Below are positions 16,109-24,572 of a DNA stretch of 64,000 bases, one piece after another. Source of the DNA: a virus. How positions within the stretch are numbered: position 1 is the stretch's first letter; each line of letters opens with the position of its first letter. The stretch covers positions 1 through 64,000 of IMG/VR virus record IMGVR_UViG_3300031920_000103; one strand, given 5' to 3'. The notes under the pieces are model-generated. The model did not search any database. It was given only the letters and a program-made list of their open reading frames with translations, and was not told where the DNA came from. A program made the position numbers and the translations under genes.

Positions 16109-16627
16109 CTACCCGCTGGCATTCCTAGCGCTAGCGGCCATATTTCGGATCGATGGATCGTGCCCCATTTCAATCCGCAACTTAGCGCCGATACTCTGCA
16201 ACATGTCTTTCTTGGCCACGACTGATTCGCATACGCCCTTTAGCCGAATTTTCTCGGCTTCCGCGTCTACAAGCTCGATCTTGATGTCGTGGTAATCCTC
16301 GTCCATGTCGACCGCAGCCTTGATCATTGGCTCGGTCGCTTTGCCGTGCTCATTCATAAGCGAGGCGCGGTGCATCATGTACATGCGCCCGTGCAGTTTG
16401 TCGGTTTCGACCTTTAGCCTGTTGAACTTTTTGTGCGATTGCGCGTACTGATTATTCCAGTACGATAAATCGCCCGACAGTCTACGCATAGCATCGTCGA
16501 GTTGTGTCACGTCGTCCATCTCGACCGACTCGCGTAGATACTCGGCCCGGCTTGGTACTGCCTTTGCTACCGAATCGTCCGTAACGTCATCACTACCGCC
16601 CTCGTCGTCAAATAAATCGCTGCTCAT
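16109..16627 (-). CDS. UvsY-like recombination mediator (probable)
   Basis: A 172-aa, almost all-helical protein with an acidic N-terminus. The pattern LSGDLSYWNNQYAQSHKKF, TEPMIKAAVDMDEDYHD, an Ala/Glu-rich helix and KKDMLQSIGAKLRIEM resembles the UvsY family of SSB-displacing, recombinase-loading proteins. Its place between the polymerase and the gp32/recA genes supports this. Similarity is by eye only, so an unrelated coiled-coil protein is possible. Confidence 0.5.
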   Translation of the reverse strand: MSSDLFDDEGGSDDVTDDSVAKAVPSRAEYLRESVEMDDVTQLDDAMRRLSGDLSYWNNQYAQSHKKFNRLKVETDKLHGRMYMMHRASLMNEHGKATEPMIKAAVDMDEDYHDIKIELVDAEAEKIRLKGVCESVVAKKDMLQSIGAKLRIEMGHDPSIRNMAASARNASG

Positions 16628-16645
16628 TGTTCCGTCTTTCTGTTG

Positions 16646-19600
16646 TTAGAGGCTCGCCCATTTCGTGCGGTCGCTAGTCATTGCGCCCCACGATCGGCCA
16701 ACCTCGATGTCTACCACGAGGGGCACGCCGTAAGAAAACCACTGAGTCATGATTCGCTCTGTGCCCTCTATGACCTCGTACAGCGCGTCCTCTTCCACTT
16801 CCTGCAAAGCGCAATCGTGCACCGCCATGATCACGCGGGACGGGATGCAATCCTCTTTTACCCACTTGACCAACTCGACCATCGACATATTGTTGTACTC
16901 GCCGGCCGTGCCTTGCACTGCGGTGTTCCACGACGCGCGCTCTGCCGTGCTGCGCTTTTGGCCGTCCGGATCTGCGAGGTCGAACAACGGGCGGCGTCGG
17001 CATTTCTGCCCGTTCCAATACGTCCACGTGTAGCCTGTTTTGTGTGCTTGCCGTAGTTGGTCTTTGATCCATTTGTCGAGGGCGGAAAAGTTACCGAGGA
17101 TCGCGCGGCGTAGTTTGTTTGCCTCCATCACTTCGATTCCGATCGATGCGGCTAGTGCGTCGTCGCTCATGCCGTACAACAGACCGAAGTTGATCATCTT
17201 GGATGCGCGGCGTAGTTCTGCGCCCTTCTTTGTTTGGTCGCCGTTCTCGTCTAGCAACTCAGCCGGATCAACGCCCCACGCCATAATTGAAACCATTTGC
17301 GCGGTTCGCATATGGAAGTCGTCGCCTGCTTCGTAAATCTCGATCATCTTTTTGTCGCCGGATAGCATCGCGGCAACGCGCAATTCGATCTGTGAGTAAT
17401 CGGCTGAGACGAGCAAGTGGCCGGGCTCCGCAATAAAGCACTCGCGCAAAACTTTGCCCTCGTACTGTTTCTCTGACGGAAGATTTTGTAGGTTGGGATC
17501 TGTACAGTTGTGGTGGAAAATTCCGTGTGCACTGTAACTGTGGTCTGTCGCTACTGTGAGGTCGTAAACTTGGCTTTGCGCCGCTCTGCTACGGATCTCC
17601 TGTACTGCAATGCTTTGCTCTCCGCTACCTGCAAGAAATGGATAGTGTTGTGGCCGGGACGAGTCACCAACGCTAGATTGTCGATGTCGTTGTTCTTCGG
17701 ATCCTCGTCGATATGGTGCACCACCATTTTCTCCGGGAGACTCGACAAGCCCGAAAATTTGGCCATTACTGCCCGATGCACAAATTCCCGCTTGCCGTTG
17801 TGCAGACACGTCAGATACCCGTAACCGTCCTCGCATACCCCTTTCCAGTTGTGGTGCGCTTTGCCGGTCTTGCCCTTCATGGGATTCTTTGTCCCGGTCT
17901 TGGAGTCCGAATAGCGCAACTTGCGTAGCGCCGTCCGTTCTGCGGTCGGCATGTTGTGTTTGACCACGTGCGAAACGTTGTGGTGCGTAGTGCCCAACAG
18001 TTTCGCGATCTGCTCTAGTGTCAGCAACGGGTGCAGTTGTCGATACAGGCACAAAACCTCGTGCTGGTGTATCTGGCAACTTGTCCACTTTTTTGAAACG
18101 CTCAAGTAATTCTCCTACGGTGATCCAATCGCCGCCGGAACGTAGGATCCTATGATCACTTGTGCAAGTCAAAACTTCCCCGTTTGCCAGGCGTATATCG
18201 TAGACTGTGCGCACGCCTTGATCGAGGTTGTGGAGCACCGGTTGCCAACGCTTCTCGTGCGTCCAAACAAGATCGCCTGCTACTACGCCAACGATCGCAA
18301 CGTACCCGCGTTGCGTTAGTATAGGCGTATCACCAACCACACAAGACCACCGACCCGAGCGCGTACCGTCTGGTTTCAGGTTCGGGTGGATCCGACCATC
18401 GGCGCGAATATGCTGTTGCAGCCCAGTCGCGTAAGTACCATCGAGCTTTGCGTACTTTCGGTGATCGATAATGTCTTGCACTACCGGGTGATGCGCCGCA
18501 AGCGTAGTCAGCACGCTCTTGTCTGTGCTCGGCTCGCCCTTCGGTGTCTTCTTTGTGATCGGTAGCTTTAGCTTTACAAACAAAAGCTCTCGGAGTTGTT
18601 TAGCTGATCCGGGGTTGATGTTGTACGGGGCTAGCCTCGCGTCGATCGTTAAGAGTTGCGCGCGGCAATATTGGGACACGTTCTCGATCGCGTCTTTTGA
18701 CACACCCATGCCCCACGCCTCGACCTGATCTAGCGCTTCGGACACGGGTTGTAAAACCGTGTTCCATGCGTACGCAAGCTCAGGGTTGTGCACGTTGATC
18801 TCGTTTAGGTTGTGGTCGATCAACCTGCTAGTCGCAACCGCATCTCGCGCGCAGTACCGAAGCAAAACCGACTTAGGCATAAATGCGTATTTGTACTTTT
18901 TCGGATCTTGCCCTAGACGAATCAACGACTCGATCGCGGGGTCAAGGTACGGCAGCAATTTCGTGCCCTGCTCTGAGATGTCTTTTGCGGTTGGCTTCGC
19001 TTTGCTAAGCGCGCGGATCCTGCGTTGCACTTCGCGCAAACCCGATGCAATGGATTCGCTCGCCTCGTTTTTGTGCCCGCCCATACCGACCAAGTGGCCC
19101 ATGGTGCCTAGCGTTGCGTCGGCCTCCGGGTACGTCAGCTTTCGAGACAAGCGCGTGTCGTGGTCAATGCGGTTTACTTGCACGCCGTACGCGGAACGGA
19201 TCGAGAGCGTGTCGTACTTGACGTACTGACCGCTGACCTTTGTGGTCTTATCTGCGAGCACGTCGAGCAACGGCATTCGGATTGCTGGATCTCGCAATGC
19301 GTCGACGCACCAAACCCAAGGCGAGTCGCTACCGCGCGCAACCGCTGCGAGTGCGATGATCTGAAAGTCGTTATCCCATTGACGCCCGGATGTCTCAACG
19401 TCAAACGTAAACGCACCGGCGTTCCTTAGCTGCTTAGCCGCCACCGTTGCATCTTGCGCCGTCTGCACAAGCCTTGCGCTCTCGTGCCATGGTGGCTTCT
19501 GCGGTGCGTCTTCTTGCAGTATGCGCGTCAGGTCGTTTACAAACTCGGTGCGCAAATACTTGTTGCGGTGAACGAACCAAGGCGAGTTTAAAAAGTGCAC

Positions 19601-20098
19601 GGGTACGCTACTTTGCCCGTCACCAAACAAGTACGTGTACCCTCGTGCGGCGGATGCGATCGGAACCTTGCTGCCGAACAAACTTTCGATCGACGTTCTA
19701 CCTAGCGCTAGAATCTTACCGGGCTTGGCTTCCCTGATCGTGTTGTGCAAGTAGCCTCGACACGCATCGATCTGATCCGACGTTGCTACACGCTTCGGCA
19801 TACAACGAACCGCAAGCGTATAGGCAACCGGGCCGGGGTGTAGTCGTTTGATCAGATCCTTTACCCAAACCCGCTCTCGGCTGACGAATGATTTGTTGCG
19901 CGAGTCCTCTTCTCGTTGTGGTGCGTCGCCAACAACGAGCAACCCACCGGGTGCCCAATTTATCGGCTCGCTACGAACGCACGTCGACCTATTCGTGCCG
20001 CCAAGATCGCAAAGGTTGCAATCGTGGTTGCGTGCTAGGGGCGCAACTGTCTCGACCGCTAAGCGCGGATCGTCAGGGTAGAGCGGTAGTCGTTTCAT
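16646..20098 (-). CDS. Uracil-DNA-glycosylase-like/family A DNA polymerase fusion containing an intein
   Basis: A 1150-codon gene. Residues 1-200 resemble a family 4 uracil-DNA glycosylase (CNLC cysteines, LLVVGDAPQREED, ALGRTSIESLFG), as in the SPO1 polymerase. Residues 215-430 are a 3'-5' exonuclease (FDVETSG, YCARDAVATSRL). The polymerase follows: HPNLKPDGTRSGRWS, the intein (586-864), CTDPNLQNLPS, motif A ADYSQIELR at 899-907, motif B KMINFGLLYG, and motif C VHDCALQEV (the usual HDE is HDC). After splicing the mature protein would be about 871 aa. This is the replicative polymerase. The intein interrupts a conserved primer-template contact motif. Confidence 0.93.
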   Translation of the reverse strand: MKRLPLYPDDPRLAVETVAPLARNHDCNLCDLGGTNRSTCVRSEPINWAPGGLLVVGDAPQREEDSRNKSFVSRERVWVKDLIKRLHPGPVAYTLAVRCMPKRVATSDQIDACRGYLHNTIREAKPGKILALGRTSIESLFGSKVPIASAARGYTYLFGDGQSSVPVHFLNSPWFVHRNKYLRTEFVNDLTRILQEDAPQKPPWHESARLVQTAQDATVAAKQLRNAGAFTFDVETSGRQWDNDFQIIALAAVARGSDSPWVWCVDALRDPAIRMPLLDVLADKTTKVSGQYVKYDTLSIRSAYGVQVNRIDHDTRLSRKLTYPEADATLGTMGHLVGMGGHKNEASESIASGLREVQRRIRALSKAKPTAKDISEQGTKLLPYLDPAIESLIRLGQDPKKYKYAFMPKSVLLRYCARDAVATSRLIDHNLNEINVHNPELAYAWNTVLQPVSEALDQVEAWGMGVSKDAIENVSQYCRAQLLTIDARLAPYNINPGSAKQLRELLFVKLKLPITKKTPKGEPSTDKSVLTTLAAHHPVVQDIIDHRKYAKLDGTYATGLQQHIRADGRIHPNLKPDGTRSGRWSCVVGDTPILTQRGYVAIVGVVAGDLVWTHEKRWQPVLHNLDQGVRTVYDIRLANGEVLTCTSDHRILRSGGDWITVGELLERFKKVDKLPDTPARGFVPVSTTAPVADTRADRETVGHYAPQRFARGQTQHADRRTDGATQVALFGLQDRDKESHEGQDRQSAPQLERGMRGRLRVSDVSAQRQAGICASGSNGQIFGLVESPGENGGAPYRRGSEEQRHRQSSVGDSSRPQHYPFLAGSGEQSIAVQEIRSRAAQSQVYDLTVATDHSYSAHGIFHHNCTDPNLQNLPSEKQYEGKVLRECFIAEPGHLLVSADYSQIELRVAAMLSGDKKMIEIYEAGDDFHMRTAQMVSIMAWGVDPAELLDENGDQTKKGAELRRASKMINFGLLYGMSDDALAASIGIEVMEANKLRRAILGNFSALDKWIKDQLRQAHKTGYTWTYWNGQKCRRRPLFDLADPDGQKRSTAERASWNTAVQGTAGEYNNMSMVELVKWVKEDCIPSRVIMAVHDCALQEVEEDALYEVIEGTERIMTQWFSYGVPLVVDIEVGRSWGAMTSDRTKWASL
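17507..18343 (-). mobile_element. Mini-intein in the polymerase, with an HNH gene nested out of frame
   Basis: Intein of 279 codons. It begins at Cys586 (CVVGDTPILT, block A), has block B at TCTSDHRIL, block F at VYDLTVATDHSYSA, and ends FHHN followed by Cys+1. Splice junctions restore GRWS-CTDPNLQN. Between blocks B and F the intein frame has about 180 residues of Arg/Gln/Gly/Ser-rich sequence with no recognisable domain, because this DNA codes for an HNH endonuclease in the +1 frame (17551-18105). No LAGLIDADG or in-frame HNH is present. Confidence 0.9.
17551..18105 (-). CDS. HNH homing endonuclease nested in the +1 frame of the polymerase intein
   Basis: A 184-aa protein read from TTG 18105 with AGGAG (18112-18116) six bases upstream, all inside the intein frame. 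Residues 29-50 look like a helix-turn-helix (TLEQIAKLLGTTHHNVSHVV), 70-88 like a NUMOD3-type linker, and HHIDEDPKNNDIDNLALVT at 130-148 with His152 and His156 is a full HNH motif. The stop codon falls inside intein block F. It fills almost exactly the place where inteins normally carry their endonuclease domain, but as a separate overlapping gene. Its product should cut intein-less polymerase alleles. Confidence 0.88.
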   Translation of the reverse strand: MSVSKKWTSCQIHQHEVLCLYRQLHPLLTLEQIAKLLGTTHHNVSHVVKHNMPTAERTALRKLRYSDSKTGTKNPMKGKTGKAHHNWKGVCEDGYGYLTCLHNGKREFVHRAVMAKFSGLSSLPEKMVVHHIDEDPKNNDIDNLALVTRPGHNTIHFLQVAESKALQYRRSVAERRKAKFTTSQ

Positions 20099-20104
20099 TT
20101 TTTC

Positions 20105-21070
20105 CTATGGCACTACAGACGAAATCGCGCGGCGCAATCGGGAATCGAGAACGTCAGGTTTGATTTTCAAAAGCGCGGGTGCGGCGTTGCGCCACTGCAT
20201 ACACTTTTCGTAAATGGCGTCGACCGTTTCGATTCCGTTTGCGACCATAATGTCCATCATGGGGATCAGACGAGTCTCTTTCGAGCATAGATCGAAAATC
20301 GGGTCGTCTATTTCTTCGGCTGACGGTTGCGCGTTCGAGCCTTCGGTGATCTCTGGTGCCGGTGCTGCGGCTTTTTTAGCGGCCGTTTTCTCGATCGCGT
20401 CGTCAAATTCCGCGTCGGCTGCGGCGTCAGAGTCGCACGAGCACTCGACCTCGCCGCAAGTCAGGCAATACAGTCGCCCTTTTGCATCCTTGGCCCAACC
20501 ATCGGGCACGGAGTCGTCAGAAAGATCGACAACGGTAAACGCGGGGCCGTCGCCGGGCTCTTTTTCGGCCTCATCGGGCTCGGGAACTGCGGCGCGCGGG
20601 GCCGTGGCCGTGCCTACCCCGCTAGACTGCGGAGGATCGTCCATGTCGCCCGCATCGACAACCGATGCTGCAACCATGGGGGCTGACTCTTCGGGCGCTG
20701 TAGCGGCTTTGTCGGCTGCGATCTGCGCCTTTGTGCGCCTAACCCGCTTGCGTTTTTCCGGCTTGGCGGGTGCGTCCTCCGTCGCGATCGTTGCCTCGTG
20801 ATTGGCAACCTTTGCCTGCACCTCAACCGGGGCTGTCTCGACCGGCGGTGCCGTCTTTGGTCGAGCGGGCAACGTTGGGGCCTCAGTAAGTTTAGACCCG
20901 ATCGATTTCGTCGTTGCGGGTGCGCTACCAGCCAACGTGTTTAGCAGATCCATCGCCTGCGACGATTCCATATCGCCAAACGAAAGCGAGCCCTCCGCAT
21001 GGTTAAAAGAAAACGGCACTTCTCGCCCGCGAATTGTGATCGTTCCATCCATATTTTTTAGTTTCAACAT
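20105..21070 (-). CDS. Hypothetical acidic low-complexity protein (321 aa)
   Basis: Start set at the ATG with GAGGAG eight bases upstream. The N-terminal 50 residues look folded (LKNMDGTITIRGREVPFSFN). The middle is Ala/Pro/Glu/Lys-rich and probably disordered, with a CLTCGEVECSCD cluster near residue 205, and a helical C-terminal domain ends the protein. It lies between primase and polymerase, so a replication accessory role is possible but not shown. Confidence 0.65.
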   Translation of the reverse strand: MLKLKNMDGTITIRGREVPFSFNHAEGSLSFGDMESSQAMDLLNTLAGSAPATTKSIGSKLTEAPTLPARPKTAPPVETAPVEVQAKVANHEATIATEDAPAKPEKRKRVRRTKAQIAADKAATAPEESAPMVAASVVDAGDMDDPPQSSGVGTATAPRAAVPEPDEAEKEPGDGPAFTVVDLSDDSVPDGWAKDAKGRLYCLTCGEVECSCDSDAAADAEFDDAIEKTAAKKAAAPAPEITEGSNAQPSAEEIDDPIFDLCSKETRLIPMMDIMVANGIETVDAIYEKCMQWRNAAPALLKIKPDVLDSRLRRAISSVVP

Positions 21071-21081
21071 GTCCCATCTCC

Positions 21082-21930
21082 TCAAGCGTTGATGCTTTCT
21101 CGTGCTGCTTTTCGCAACCAGTTTGGATCGACGCTGTTTGGATCTGCCTTTGGTGGCAAGCGCACGAAACCCGCGCGCCTCCCTTCAAAGCGCAAACTCA
21201 TTGCGAGTGCGTCACCCTCGCGATGAGCGTCGCCATCAAGAGCGATAGCTAGCGGTCTACTCGAAAGCATTAGTGCGTCTACGTGTTCTTTGATCGGCTT
21301 GCCCAAACATGCGACCGCATCGGGCCAGTAAGGTAGCGCGTCAAATACACCCTCGACAACGATCACCGGTTCGTCTGTGTCTACAAACAAGGCGTCGTGG
21401 TTGTAGAGCAAATCGCGTTTCATTCCCTTGGGGTATCGATAGCGCAACTCTGCGGTGTCAGTCCAGTCGCGGGCAACGTATCCCAGCCAACCGCCGTCAG
21501 GCGTTGGGTTGATCGGTACGACGACGCGAGCCTCGAAAAATCCCGACACGCACGCCCCGATCCCAGCCGCGCAAATCGTCTCGTCGCTGATACCTCGACC
21601 GAGCATGTAATCCCAAGCCGGTTTGAGTGAGAAAGAATCGCGCTCGTGCTCCAAAGCAAAAAAACCTTCGGGCTTCTCGATGTCCACGCGCTCGATCGGT
21701 GCGTCCTCTGGCATGTCTGTTTCGAGGTCTGCCGGTAGGTCTGTTTTTCCGTGAATCCCGCAGCGAAAACAGTGATAGCCGCCGCTAGATGCGCACACGC
21801 CAAGAGCACCGCGCCTGTCCTCTTTGCCCGTTCGATCGAAACAAAACGGGCACCGGGTACGGTACCAACCTGACGAGCCAAGCGTTGAGTGCCTGAGCGC
21901 GGAAATAATATCTTGATCATGCTCCCTCAT
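21082..21930 (-). CDS. DnaG-type primase (zinc finger plus Toprim)
   Basis: Start set at ATG 21930, eight bases after the upstream stop. The N-terminus has a zinc ribbon CPFC...CFRC at about residues 26-57. The Toprim core is PVIVVEGVFDALPYW (catalytic Glu) and LAIALDGDAHREGD (Asp-x-Asp). Such primases make RNA primers for the lagging strand and work with the DnaB helicase encoded just upstream. At 282 aa it is compact, and no C-terminal helicase-binding domain is obvious. Confidence 0.88.
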   Translation of the reverse strand: MREHDQDIISALRHSTLGSSGWYRTRCPFCFDRTGKEDRRGALGVCASSGGYHCFRCGIHGKTDLPADLETDMPEDAPIERVDIEKPEGFFALEHERDSFSLKPAWDYMLGRGISDETICAAGIGACVSGFFEARVVVPINPTPDGGWLGYVARDWTDTAELRYRYPKGMKRDLLYNHDALFVDTDEPVIVVEGVFDALPYWPDAVACLGKPIKEHVDALMLSSRPLAIALDGDAHREGDALAMSLRFEGRRAGFVRLPPKADPNSVDPNWLRKAARESINA

Positions 21931-21938
21931 CGTGTCCG

Positions 21939-22169
21939 TTAAGCTGAAACATATTTTTCTCGTATACGGACATTCGCCGGCTCGATTTTTCCGGCGAGTA
22001 ATGGGAACCACCACCCGCGATTTTTCGAGTTGCCGCGTAGATGGTGCGCCGGAACCAATCCCGCAACCGCCCAACGTATAATTTCAACGAGTGAACAGTT
22101 GTAGAAATCCGCTGCCTCATCCGCAGCACCCCATTGCTCTCTGCCTCGTCTTGTTTGCATCTGGATCAT
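21939..22169 (-). CDS. Excisionase/MerR-type helix-turn-helix protein (76 aa)
   Basis: ATG overlaps the helicase stop as ATGA. The sequence EAADFYNCSLVEIIRWAVAG followed by LVPAHHLRGNSKNRGWWF fits the helix-turn-helix plus wing of small excisionase-like DNA-binding proteins. It is coupled between helicase and primase, so it could regulate replication genes or the helicase-primase assembly. The role is inferred. Confidence 0.6.
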   Translation of the reverse strand: MIQMQTRRGREQWGAADEAADFYNCSLVEIIRWAVAGLVPAHHLRGNSKNRGWWFPLLAGKIEPANVRIREKYVSA

Positions 22170-24565
22170 GTCCTATCTACGTCCCGCGCAACCATGGCGA
22201 TCATGCCGTGCGCAAAGTCGTGAGGTGCGGGGCCTACTTTAAAGCGGCTTCGCCCGGTTCGGTGTTTCGCAACGTAAAATTCCATCTCGTCGCCCTCATC
22301 GCCGCGCAAGTTCAACGTTATAACTAGATCCGCGATACGCCCTTTGTGCATCGAATCAGACATATCGTTTAAATCGTGGATCTTGCTTTTGTCAGACGAT
22401 CGAGTTGCTTGGCAAGCGGTCCACCCAAAAATTCCGCGCTCGTCGATTATGTTGCGCAAACCCTCGTATACAATTTTTTGTGCGTTGTAGTCGCCGCTCT
22501 CTTTAGGTGCGCCCATTCGATCGGCGTAGTCAACAATCAGAACGTCAACGGGCCGCCCCTCTTGTTGCTCGCAGTTATCTACCCATGCGCGAATGTCGTG
22601 GTGCGTAGTCGTGAAAGGCGAAAACTCTTTTGTTATCCCTAGACCGAGACCGGGCCGGTGCGCGTTGGTCGGGAACTTTCTAGCGCCTAGGTGGTTTAGC
22701 CTTTTTATACATTCGTCCTCGCCATCGCCTGACGTGATCGAGTCGATCGACATGTCGGTCAGATTGGCTTTTATCCGCGCGAGCACTTCGCCCTCTGGAA
22801 TCTCAAGCGTTGCGTATAGTACCGTCAGACCATCGTACAACGACTGTGCGGCTATATGGCTCAGACCCATCGAGTTGTGCGTGATGGTGAAGTCGCCTAG
22901 CAAGAAACGGTGATCGCCGTCTAGGGAGAACCCGTAGTAGTCGCCAGTGCCTACCGGGGCAACAGAGAACCCTGTGCGTAGCGGGTTCTTTGGCTGCCTC
23001 CTTGGCGTTGGTCTTTTCCGTTCGAGCCTAAGCGGTATGTCGTACAGCGTATCACCGACGATGCCAACGCGGTGATACGTGCCGACCTTCGGCCCGCCTT
23101 TAGCGTTGGTGCATTCTTTTTGCACGGGTGCGACGGTGGCCGCGTATCCTAGCGACCTGCACACAAACGCAATGTCGTTCGCTAACCGTAGCGACTTTAT
23201 AGTTATCTCAAAGCCAGATTTATTAGAGGATCCGTCCGAGTCAAGCAGCCCTGCTAGGGTAGCCAAGCGCACTGAGCGCGGTGCAGCGCGGTACGCGTGG
23301 GGTATGAATTTATCGCCAGCCCCGCAGCCCCACAAGCCCAACTCGCGTACAGCCTCGCGCACGGGGTTTTTCTTACCCATGGTACCGGTAAGCTCGTGGG
23401 AGAAAGTAGTTGGGCTTGCTTTGCTCCCGTACGTTTTGATTTTCAGCCCCCACCGCTCGCACTCCTCAACCACTAGCTCGCGAATTTCGTCGTCTTTGGA
23501 AGTTAGCCGCAGATTATCCTTTAGCGAACCGTCGCCCAAAAGCGCGCCAAGGAAATACGGGTCTAGCGGCATAGCGCTGGTGCTTGGTAGCTCCCCGAAC
23601 TCCACCGCGCCGGCGTGGACTAGCTTAGAGTCATTCCTGCGCCTAGTTGACCAAGTAAGCCATTCGCGCAACGGTACATCGACGAGATCGTTGCTGTACC
23701 TCTTGCCCGACAAAACCACGGTTAATACATGATCTAGGTTTACCCTAAAAGTGTCGCCTATGCGCTTTGGTACTATATCGAAAAGCTCCGAACGCCCTAC
23801 GTTTGTCCCCAGCACAACGCGTGGTGTGCTGTCCGGCCCCATAACCGTGTCGCCAACAATAACGCTCTGCACAGCCTTTACGGTGCCGTCATACATCAAC
23901 ACAGGCGTGCCTTTTGCTAAGCATTTACCGTCGCCCGCGCCGCCAACGATCACACCTAGCGCTTTGCGCGCGAGCCCGCCGTTTAGCTGCATGTCTAGAT
24001 CTTCGATACCTGTTGGCAGGCGTTGGATTCTGCGCAACGATCTAATCGCCTCGAAAGATGCGGGGCCTATTCGCGTGCCTTGGCTTGTGTCGACTTCACC
24101 GATGCGCCCGGCGTCGATCATCTCTTGGCCGATTTCGTCGAGGTCGGTGCCCTTGCCGTGTGCGGTGATCGCTTTTCGCACTGCGGCTTGCTGTGCTCTG
24201 CGCTGTAGTATCGGCGCAACCTCCGAGACAACCTCATCCTCTTGCGGTAGCCCCCGATCGTCCGCGTCCTCTAGCAACTCACCGACCGCGCGGATCTCTT
24301 CGAGAGTCATTTTGCCCTCATCGCGAAATCGTCGCATCCGTTGAATCACTAGCAACGGGTCGCTAGGACCGCGACCGAGATCGTTTGCGATTGCTCGCAG
24401 CGCTTCTAGTGCTTTGCGGCACGCCGGGTCGCGCAACAAATCCACGTCAAGAGATTTGCCTATGCGCCCCCAAAACTGCGGGCGTTGGCAACACAGCGCT
24501 ATGATCGTCCGCTCAAAGTCGAGCCCGAAACCATAGCTATCGTTTGATCCGTCTGTTAGCCCCAT
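22166..24565 (-). CDS. dnaB: DnaB-type replicative helicase with an intein
   Basis: A 799-codon gene. The N-terminal domain (residues 1-170) is helical as in DnaB. The RecA-like core has GGAGDGK before the intein and SMGLSHIAAQ after it, so splicing rebuilds the Walker A loop GAGDGKS. After the intein come TLEIPEGE, VDVLIVDYADRM (Walker B), CQATRSSDK and a C-terminal arginine-finger region. It unwinds DNA at the fork with the adjacent primase and polymerase. The mature protein would be about 449 aa. Confidence 0.93.
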   Translation of the reverse strand: MGLTDGSNDSYGFGLDFERTIIALCCQRPQFWGRIGKSLDVDLLRDPACRKALEALRAIANDLGRGPSDPLLVIQRMRRFRDEGKMTLEEIRAVGELLEDADDRGLPQEDEVVSEVAPILQRRAQQAAVRKAITAHGKGTDLDEIGQEMIDAGRIGEVDTSQGTRIGPASFEAIRSLRRIQRLPTGIEDLDMQLNGGLARKALGVIVGGAGDGKCLAKGTPVLMYDGTVKAVQSVIVGDTVMGPDSTPRVVLGTNVGRSELFDIVPKRIGDTFRVNLDHVLTVVLSGKRYSNDLVDVPLREWLTWSTRRRNDSKLVHAGAVEFGELPSTSAMPLDPYFLGALLGDGSLKDNLRLTSKDDEIRELVVEECERWGLKIKTYGSKASPTTFSHELTGTMGKKNPVREAVRELGLWGCGAGDKFIPHAYRAAPRSVRLATLAGLLDSDGSSNKSGFEITIKSLRLANDIAFVCRSLGYAATVAPVQKECTNAKGGPKVGTYHRVGIVGDTLYDIPLRLERKRPTPRRQPKNPLRTGFSVAPVGTGDYYGFSLDGDHRFLLGDFTITHNSMGLSHIAAQSLYDGLTVLYATLEIPEGEVLARIKANLTDMSIDSITSGDGEDECIKRLNHLGARKFPTNAHRPGLGLGITKEFSPFTTTHHDIRAWVDNCEQQEGRPVDVLIVDYADRMGAPKESGDYNAQKIVYEGLRNIIDERGIFGWTACQATRSSDKSKIHDLNDMSDSMHKGRIADLVITLNLRGDEGDEMEFYVAKHRTGRSRFKVGPAPHDFAHGMIAMVARDVDRT
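22874..23923 (-). mobile_element. LAGLIDADG intein in the DnaB Walker A loop
   Basis: 350 codons from Cys215 (CLAKGTPVLMYDG, block A) to Asn564 (FTITHN) followed by Ser+1. Block B is VNLDHVLTV. Two LAGLIDADG motifs, FLGALLGDGS and LAGLLDSDGS, show a full homing endonuclease domain in frame. The P-loop of DnaB is a well-known intein insertion point. This conventional element contrasts with the polymerase intein. Confidence 0.93.
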
Positions 24566-24572
24566 CAGTCCA

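Noticed and set aside
20214-20801. A 195-codon plus-strand frame opposite the gene at 20105-21070
   Set aside because: Ser/Ala-rich antisense of a low-complexity Ala/Glu/Pro gene; no start signal and no motif.
21917-22129. A 70-codon minus-strand frame between helicase and primase
   Set aside because: The overlapping frame at 21939-22169 has ATGA coupling and a helix-turn-helix; this one is Arg-rich and looks like its shadow.
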